Below, piece after piece: positions 58,950 to 64,000 of a DNA stretch of 64,000 bases. Positions within the stretch are counted from its first letter, which is position 1, and each line of letters starts with the position of its first letter. The translations under genes and the position numbers were made by a program. Below the pieces are notes generated by a model. That model saw nothing but the letters and a program-made list of their open reading frames with translations. It had not been told where the DNA came from and ran no database searches. The DNA is from Antiquaquibacter oligotrophicus (lineage in GTDB: Bacteria > Actinomycetota > Actinomycetes > Actinomycetales > Microbacteriaceae): NCBI RefSeq assembly GCF_020535405.1, contig NZ_CP085036.1, positions 1-64,000 on the forward strand. Reading direction: 5' to 3'.

Positions 58950-61900
58950 ATGGCTCTCACGCCAGTTTTCGAGCGTTTCAGCTCCACGCCAGCAGCAACA
59001 GGTTTGTACGACCCGCGCAATGAGCGCGATGCGTGCGGCCTCGCCATGGTCGCGACGCTGCGCGGTACCGCCGGTCACGACATCATCGACACGGCACTCG
59101 GTGCCCTCCGCAACCTCGAGCACCGTGGAGCTGTCGGCTCCGACGCTGGCACCGGCGACGGAGCTGGTATCAACACGCAGATTCCGGATGCTTTCCTCCG
59201 GGCGGTCGTTGACTTCGAGCTCCCGGCCGCTGGTCGCTACGCCGTCGGTATGGCCTTCCTGCCGACCGACGCGACCGAGCGCGACGAGATCAAGGCGGGT
59301 GTTGCCCGTCTCGCCGAGTCCGAGAGCCTGCGTGTGCTCGGCTGGCGCGAGGTTCCCGTGGACCCAACACAGCTGGGCAACCTCGCACGCGCGGCGATGC
59401 CGGCCTTCGAGCAGTTGTTTGTGCAATCGACCCGCGAGACAGGCAAGGGCACGGCATCCGGTCTCGAACTGGAGCGCCAGGTCTTCCGGCTCCGCAAGCG
59501 TGCGGAGCACGAACTGCACGTCTACTTCCCGTCGCTCTCGTCGCGCACGCTCGTCTACAAGGGCATGGTCACGACTCTCCAACTCGAGCCGTTCTATCCC
59601 GACCTGTCTGATGAGCGCTTCGTTTCGAAGCTCGCCCTCGTGCACTCGCGGTATTCGACCAACACGTTCCCGTCGTGGCCGCTCGCCCAGCCGTTCCGCA
59701 TGATTGCGCACAACGGTGAGATCAACACCGTTCAGGGCAACCGCAACTGGATGCGGGCGCGCCAGTCGCAGCTCGAGAGCGAGGTGCTCGGGGACATCCG
59801 GTCGATCCTCCCTATCAACACCCCTGGCGCGAGTGACTCTGCCTCGTTCGATGAGGTCGTGGAGTTGCTCAATCTCGCTGGCCGCAGCTTGCCGCACGCG
59901 ATGATGATGATGGTCCCGGAAGCGTGGGAGAACCAGGCAGACATCGACCCCACCAAACGAGCCTTCTACGAGTACCACTCGATGCTCATGGAGCCGTGGG
60001 ATGGTCCGGCCGCACTCGTCTTCACCGACGGCTCGCTCGTCGGCGCGACCCTCGACCGCAATGGACTTCGCCCCGGTCGCTATCTCGTCACCGACGACGG
60101 CCTTGTGGTGCTCGCCAGTGAGATCGGCGTTTTCGATGTCGAACCGAGCAAGGTCGTGCGTAAGGGTCGACTCCGCCCGGGCAAGATGTTCCTCGTCGAC
60201 ACGGCAGAAGGCCGAATCATCGAGGACGATGAGGTCAAGGCTGAGCTCGCCGGCTCGCAGCCGTGGGGTGAATGGCTCGAAGAGGGCAGGATCGCCCTGC
60301 GCGACCTACCCGAACGCGAGCACATTGTGCACACGCCGGCCTCGGTCGTCCGTCGGCAGCGCACGTTCGGATACACCGAAGAAGAGGTGCGCATCCTCAT
60401 CGCGCCGATGGCGAAAAACGCAGCAGAGCCTCTCGGCGCCATGGGGTCTGACACCCCGATCGCGGTGCTGTCCGACCGGCCGCGGCTGCTGTTCGACTAC
60501 TTCACTCAGCAGTTCGCCCAGGTGACCAACCCGCCGCTCGACTCCATCCGCGAAGAGGTTGTGACGTCGATGGCCCTGGGGCTCGGCCCTGAGCGCAACT
60601 TGCTCAGTGCAACACCCGAGCACGCCCATCAGGTCGCACTCGAGTTCCCCGTCATCGACAACGATGAACTCGCGAAGATCCAGCACATCGACACCACTCC
60701 GGGCAGCACCCGTTCGGCGACGATCAAGGGTCTCTATCGCGCGGACAAGGGGCCCAAGGCTCTCGAGAAGCGCCTCACCCAGATGTGCGCCGAAGTCGAT
60801 GAGGCCATTCGCGCGGGTGCCGAGTACATCGTGCTCTCGGACCGTGATTCCAACAAGGATCTCGCGCCGATCCCGTCGCTGCTGATGCTGGCCGCCGTCC
60901 ACCACCACCTCATTCGCGCAGAGACACGAATGAAGGTCGGACTCATCGTCGAGGCCGGCGACGTGCGTGAGGTTCACCACGTTGCGCTTCTGATCGGTTA
61001 CGGCGCATCGGCGATCAACCCGTACCTCGCCATGGAAACGGCGGAAGAGCTCGTCCGCAGCGGAATGATCCAGGGGCTCACACCGCAGAAGGCTGTCGCG
61101 AACCTGATCAAGGCGCTTGGCAAGGGTGTGCTCAAGATCATGTCCAAGATGGGCATTTCGGTCGTGAGCTCGTACGCGGGCGCCCAGGCATTCGAAGCGG
61201 TCGGGCTGTCACAGGAGTTCGTCGACCAGTACTTCACGGGAACGTCGAGTCTCCTCGGCGGTGTCGGCATCGACGTGATCGCTCAGGAGAACGCCGCGCG
61301 TCACGCTGCCGCTTACCCGGAAGACGGGGCGACCCACGCGCACGAGCGGCTCTCTATCGGTGGTGAGTACCAGTGGCGCCGTGAAGGACCGCCCCACCTG
61401 TTCAATCCCGAAACGGTGTTCCGACTCCAGCACGCGACACGGTCGCGTCGGTACGACATCTTCCGTGACTACACAAAGCTCGTGGATGACCAGGCCGAGT
61501 CACTCATGACCCTTCGCGGCCTGTTCGGCCTGCGCACTGGCGTTCGGCCGCGCGTGCCGATCGACGAAGTGGAGTCGGTCGAGTCGATCGTCAAGCGCTT
61601 CAACACGGGAGCGATGAGCTACGGTTCGATCAGCAAGGAGTCCCACGAGACCCTCGCGATCGCCATGAACCGGCTCGGTGGCCGCTCGAACACGGGTGAG
61701 GGCGGCGAAGACGTCGATCGGCTTCTCGACCCGGAGCGGCGTTCGGCCATCAAGCAGGTCGCCTCCGGTCGGTTCGGTGTTACGAGCATGTACTTGACCC
61801 ACGCCACGGACATCCAGATCAAAATGGCGCAGGGCGCCAAGCCCGGTGAGGGTGGTCAGCTTCCTGCCGGCAAGGTGTATCCCTGGATCGCGCGCACGCG

Positions 61901-63524
61901 CCACGGCACGGCTGGTGTCGGGCTCATCTCGCCGCCCCCGCACCACGACATCTATTCGATCGAAGATCTCAAGCAGTTGATCTTCGACCTCAAGCGCTCG
62001 AACCCCGAGGCTCGAGTGCACGTCAAGCTCGTGAGCCAGTCCGGTATCGGTGCTGTTGCCGCGGGTGTGACCAAGGCGAAGGCCGATGTTGTGCTCGTGT
62101 CGGGTCACGACGGTGGAACGGGCGCGAGCCCGCTCAACTCGCTCAAGCACGCCGGAACGCCGTGGGAATTGGGCCTCGCCGAGACTCAGCAGACGCTCAT
62201 GCTCAACGGCATGCGCGACCGTGTTGTCGTCCAGGTCGACGGCCAGATGAAGACCGGTCGCGACGTCATTGTCGCAGCCCTTCTGGGGGCGGAGGAATAC
62301 GGATTCTCCACCGCTCCGCTCGTTGTCTCCGGTTGCATCATGATGCGTGTGTGTCATCTCGACACGTGTCCCGTAGGAGTTGCCACTCAGAACCCCGAGT
62401 TGCGGGCTCGCTACACGGGCAAGCCTGAGTTTGTGATCAACTTCTTCGAGTTCCTCGCACAAGAAGTTCGGGAGTACCTGTCGGAGCTCGGTTTCCGCTC
62501 CCTCGACGAAGCCATCGGTCACACCGAGTTGCTCGACGTCGATCGCGCCATCGAGCACTGGAAGGCGGACGGTCTCGACCTCGAGCCTGTTCTCGTGGGT
62601 CCGTCCTTCGAGGATGACGAGCCACGAATCAACGCGACATCGCAAGACCATGAGCTCGACGAGCACTTCGACCGTGAGCTCATCCGCCTCGCGGGATCGA
62701 CCCTGGATCACGGCGAGAAGGTCGTCATCGAGCTTCCGATCCGTAACACCGAGCGTGCCGTCGGCACAATGCTCGGCCACGAGGTCACACGTCGTTTCGG
62801 CGAAAACGGCCTGCCCAGTGGCACGATCGAGGTCCGTCTCACGGGAACGGCCGGTCAATCGCTCGGTGCCTTCATGCCGTCCGGGATCACGTTGCGCCTC
62901 GAGGGCGACAGCAACGACTACGTCGGCAAGGGTCTGTGCGGCGGTGAGATTGTCATCCGTCCACACCGCGACAGCGTTTTCGCCGCCGAGCGCAACGTCA
63001 TCGCGGGCAACGTGATCGGCTACGGCGCCACTCAGGGATCCATGTTCCTTCGCGGCATCGTTGGCGAGCGCTTCCTCGTGCGTAATTCCGGTGCCACCGC
63101 AGTCGTCGAAGGTGTTGGCGACCACGCGCTCGAGTACATGACGGGTGGACTCGCCGTGATTCTCGGCGGAACAGGACGCAACCTGGGCGCTGGCATGTCC
63201 GGCGGCACCGCCTACATCCACGACCTGCGTCCCGAGCGCGTCAATCGCGAATCACTCTCGTCCGGTGAGCTCGAACTGCTGCCCCTCGGAAGCGGCGACA
63301 GGGAGATCCTGCGTGACCTCCTGGAGCGTCACGTCGACGAGACCGACTCCGCAGTCGCCGCGCGACTGCTCGAGAACTTCGAAGACGCTGTCTCGCGCTT
63401 CACCAAGGTGTTGCCGCGCGACTACGCCGCTGTTCTCGCAACCCGACAGACTGCAATCGAAGAAGGTCTGGACCCCGACGGCGACGTCGTGTGGGGACGG
63501 ATCATGGAGGTGACCGGTGGCTGA
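58950..63524 (+). CDS. gltB: glutamate synthase large subunit
   Basis: GltB, with GltD, makes two glutamates from glutamine and 2-oxoglutarate. The protein has 1524 residues from ATG 58950, with GAGGA eight bases upstream; GTG 58935 would add five. A propeptide precedes the nucleophile C29 in [10 protein letters not shown], which becomes the N-terminal residue of the mature enzyme. The glutaminase domain, a central domain, the FMN/synthase domain ([20 protein letters not shown], split here) and the GXGXG beta-helix follow in order. The 3Fe-4S cysteines are C1129, C1135 and C1140. The 72-base gap before it shows no strong promoter. Confidence 0.97.
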   Translation: MALTPVFERFSSTPAATGLYDPRNERDACGLAMVATLRGTAGHDIIDTALGALRNLEHRGAVGSDAGTGDGAGINTQIPDAFLRAVVDFELPAAGRYAVGMAFLPTDATERDEIKAGVARLAESESLRVLGWREVPVDPTQLGNLARAAMPAFEQLFVQSTRETGKGTASGLELERQVFRLRKRAEHELHVYFPSLSSRTLVYKGMVTTLQLEPFYPDLSDERFVSKLALVHSRYSTNTFPSWPLAQPFRMIAHNGEINTVQGNRNWMRARQSQLESEVLGDIRSILPINTPGASDSASFDEVVELLNLAGRSLPHAMMMMVPEAWENQADIDPTKRAFYEYHSMLMEPWDGPAALVFTDGSLVGATLDRNGLRPGRYLVTDDGLVVLASEIGVFDVEPSKVVRKGRLRPGKMFLVDTAEGRIIEDDEVKAELAGSQPWGEWLEEGRIALRDLPEREHIVHTPASVVRRQRTFGYTEEEVRILIAPMAKNAAEPLGAMGSDTPIAVLSDRPRLLFDYFTQQFAQVTNPPLDSIREEVVTSMALGLGPERNLLSATPEHAHQVALEFPVIDNDELAKIQHIDTTPGSTRSATIKGLYRADKGPKALEKRLTQMCAEVDEAIRAGAEYIVLSDRDSNKDLAPIPSLLMLAAVHHHLIRAETRMKVGLIVEAGDVREVHHVALLIGYGASAINPYLAMETAEELVRSGMIQGLTPQKAVANLIKALGKGVLKIMSKMGISVVSSYAGAQAFEAVGLSQEFVDQYFTGTSSLLGGVGIDVIAQENAARHAAAYPEDGATHAHERLSIGGEYQWRREGPPHLFNPETVFRLQHATRSRRYDIFRDYTKLVDDQAESLMTLRGLFGLRTGVRPRVPIDEVESVESIVKRFNTGAMSYGSISKESHETLAIAMNRLGGRSNTGEGGEDVDRLLDPERRSAIKQVASGRFGVTSMYLTHATDIQIKMAQGAKPGEGGQLPAGKVYPWIARTRHGTAGVGLISPPPHHDIYSIEDLKQLIFDLKRSNPEARVHVKLVSQSGIGAVAAGVTKAKADVVLVSGHDGGTGASPLNSLKHAGTPWELGLAETQQTLMLNGMRDRVVVQVDGQMKTGRDVIVAALLGAEEYGFSTAPLVVSGCIMMRVCHLDTCPVGVATQNPELRARYTGKPEFVINFFEFLAQEVREYLSELGFRSLDEAIGHTELLDVDRAIEHWKADGLDLEPVLVGPSFEDDEPRINATSQDHELDEHFDRELIRLAGSTLDHGEKVVIELPIRNTERAVGTMLGHEVTRRFGENGLPSGTIEVRLTGTAGQSLGAFMPSGITLRLEGDSNDYVGKGLCGGEIVIRPHRDSVFAAERNVIAGNVIGYGATQGSMFLRGIVGERFLVRNSGATAVVEGVGDHALEYMTGGLAVILGGTGRNLGAGMSGGTAYIHDLRPERVNRESLSSGELELLPLGSGDREILRDLLERHVDETDSAVAARLLENFEDAVSRFTKVLPRDYAAVLATRQTAIEEGLDPDGDVVWGRIMEVTGG

Positions 63525-64000
63525 CCCGAAGGGCTTCCTCAAGGTACAAGAGCGCGAGCTTCCCAAGCGTCGCCCCGTCAGCCTCAGGCTGATGGACTGG
63601 AAAGAGGTCTACGAGCAGCAGGATCCGTCGCAGCTGCGCCGTCAGGCCGGACGCTGCATGGACTGCGGTATCCCGTTCTGCCATCAGGGCTGTCCGCTCG
63701 GCAACCTGATCCCCGAATGGAATGACCTCACGTGGCGTGGCGAGAATGCCCAGGCCATCGAGCGGCTCCATGCGACCAACAACTTCCCTGAGTTCACGGG
63801 AAGGCTTTGCCCCGCGCCGTGCGAAAGCGCGTGTGTTCTCGGAATCAACCAGCCCGCCGTCACGATCAAGCAGGTCGAGGTCTCGATCATCGACCAGGCG
63901 TTCGCGAACGGCCTCGTGACGCCGCATCCGCCCGAGCGTCTCACGGGCAAGACCGTCGCCGTTGTCGGCTCTGGTCCTGCGGGTTTGGCCGCTGCGCAGC
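63517..64000 (+). CDS. gltD: glutamate synthase small subunit, 5' part
   Basis: GltD is the FAD/4Fe-4S subunit that passes electrons from NAD(P)H to GltB. Only the first 161 codons are inside the window; the gene runs off the end. The iron-sulphur cysteines are C47, C50, C55 and C59 ([14 protein letters not shown]), then C98, C102 and C106 (CPAPCESAC). The FAD-binding [15 protein letters not shown] begins at about 146. GTG 63517 overlaps the gltB stop by eight bases. Confidence 0.96.
   Translation, partial: MADPKGFLKVQERELPKRRPVSLRLMDWKEVYEQQDPSQLRRQAGRCMDCGIPFCHQGCPLGNLIPEWNDLTWRGENAQAIERLHATNNFPEFTGRLCPAPCESACVLGINQPAVTIKQVEVSIIDQAFANGLVTPHPPERLTGKTVAVVGSGPAGLAAAQ

Noticed and set aside
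61500..63221. Long reverse-strand reading frame opposite gltB
   Set aside because: It is antisense to a conserved enzyme; long antisense frames are expected in high-GC DNA with strong third-position bias.

Overview
This is a 64 kb, high-GC, almost fully coding stretch of an actinobacterial chromosome. Gene content and order point to the family Microbacteriaceae or a close relative. The evidence is the pyrR-pyrB-pyrC-membrane protein-carA-carB-pyrF order, an actinobacterial integration-host-factor (mIHF) domain, a PriA without helicase motifs, the trpE-membrane protein-HGxxPAAW protein-trpCBA-lgt-gltBD order, and frequent GTG starts. The genus cannot be fixed from the sequence. I count 64 protein genes, 59 of them on the + strand. 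I see no rRNA, tRNA, IS element, prophage or CRISPR.

Layout. 0-4.8 kb: thrS, a HIT-family nucleotide hydrolase or phosphorylase, pdxS-pdxT (PLP synthase) and a small membrane protein. 4.8-11.5 kb: a reverse-strand orphan protein, yebC, ruvCAB and yajC-secD-secF. 11.6-18 kb: the (p)ppGpp enzyme Rel, then three reverse-strand genes (AbiEi-like, DUF349, membrane-anchored cyclophilin), then rarA. 18-24 kb: rpsD with a long leader, two small membrane/coiled-coil proteins, alaS, ruvX and mltG. 24-29.2 kb: the shikimate genes aroE-C-K-B-Q, then efp and nusB. 29.2-32.6 kb: a likely accessory insertion holding a NitT/TauT-type ABC importer and a DoxX protein. 32.7-42.5 kb: a PyrR-controlled pyrimidine operon running into an mIHF-guanylate kinase fusion and rpoZ. 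42.5-50.3 kb: coaBC, metK, priA, fmt, rsmB, rpe and an FKBP isomerase. 50.4-58.9 kb: hisE-G-F-I and the trp genes with two membrane companions, then lgt. 58.9-64 kb: gltB and the start of gltD, cut by the window end.

Many genes overlap by 1, 4 or 8 bases, so translational coupling is common. Many transcription units appear leaderless: a TANNNT-like -10 hexamer lies 6-7 bases before the start codon of thrS, yebC, rarA, aroQ, hisE, the ABC ATPase and others. I used this spacing, with Shine-Dalgarno positions, to choose starts.

The window is mostly housekeeping. The most interesting items are the mIHF-guanylate kinase fusion, a PyrR-binding hairpin that overlaps the pyrR ribosome site, tandem GTNAC boxes before the ABC importer, a perfect 17-bp hairpin inside the 5' end of the permease gene, and a predicted leaderless 15-codon upstream ORF whose stop overlaps the yajC start.
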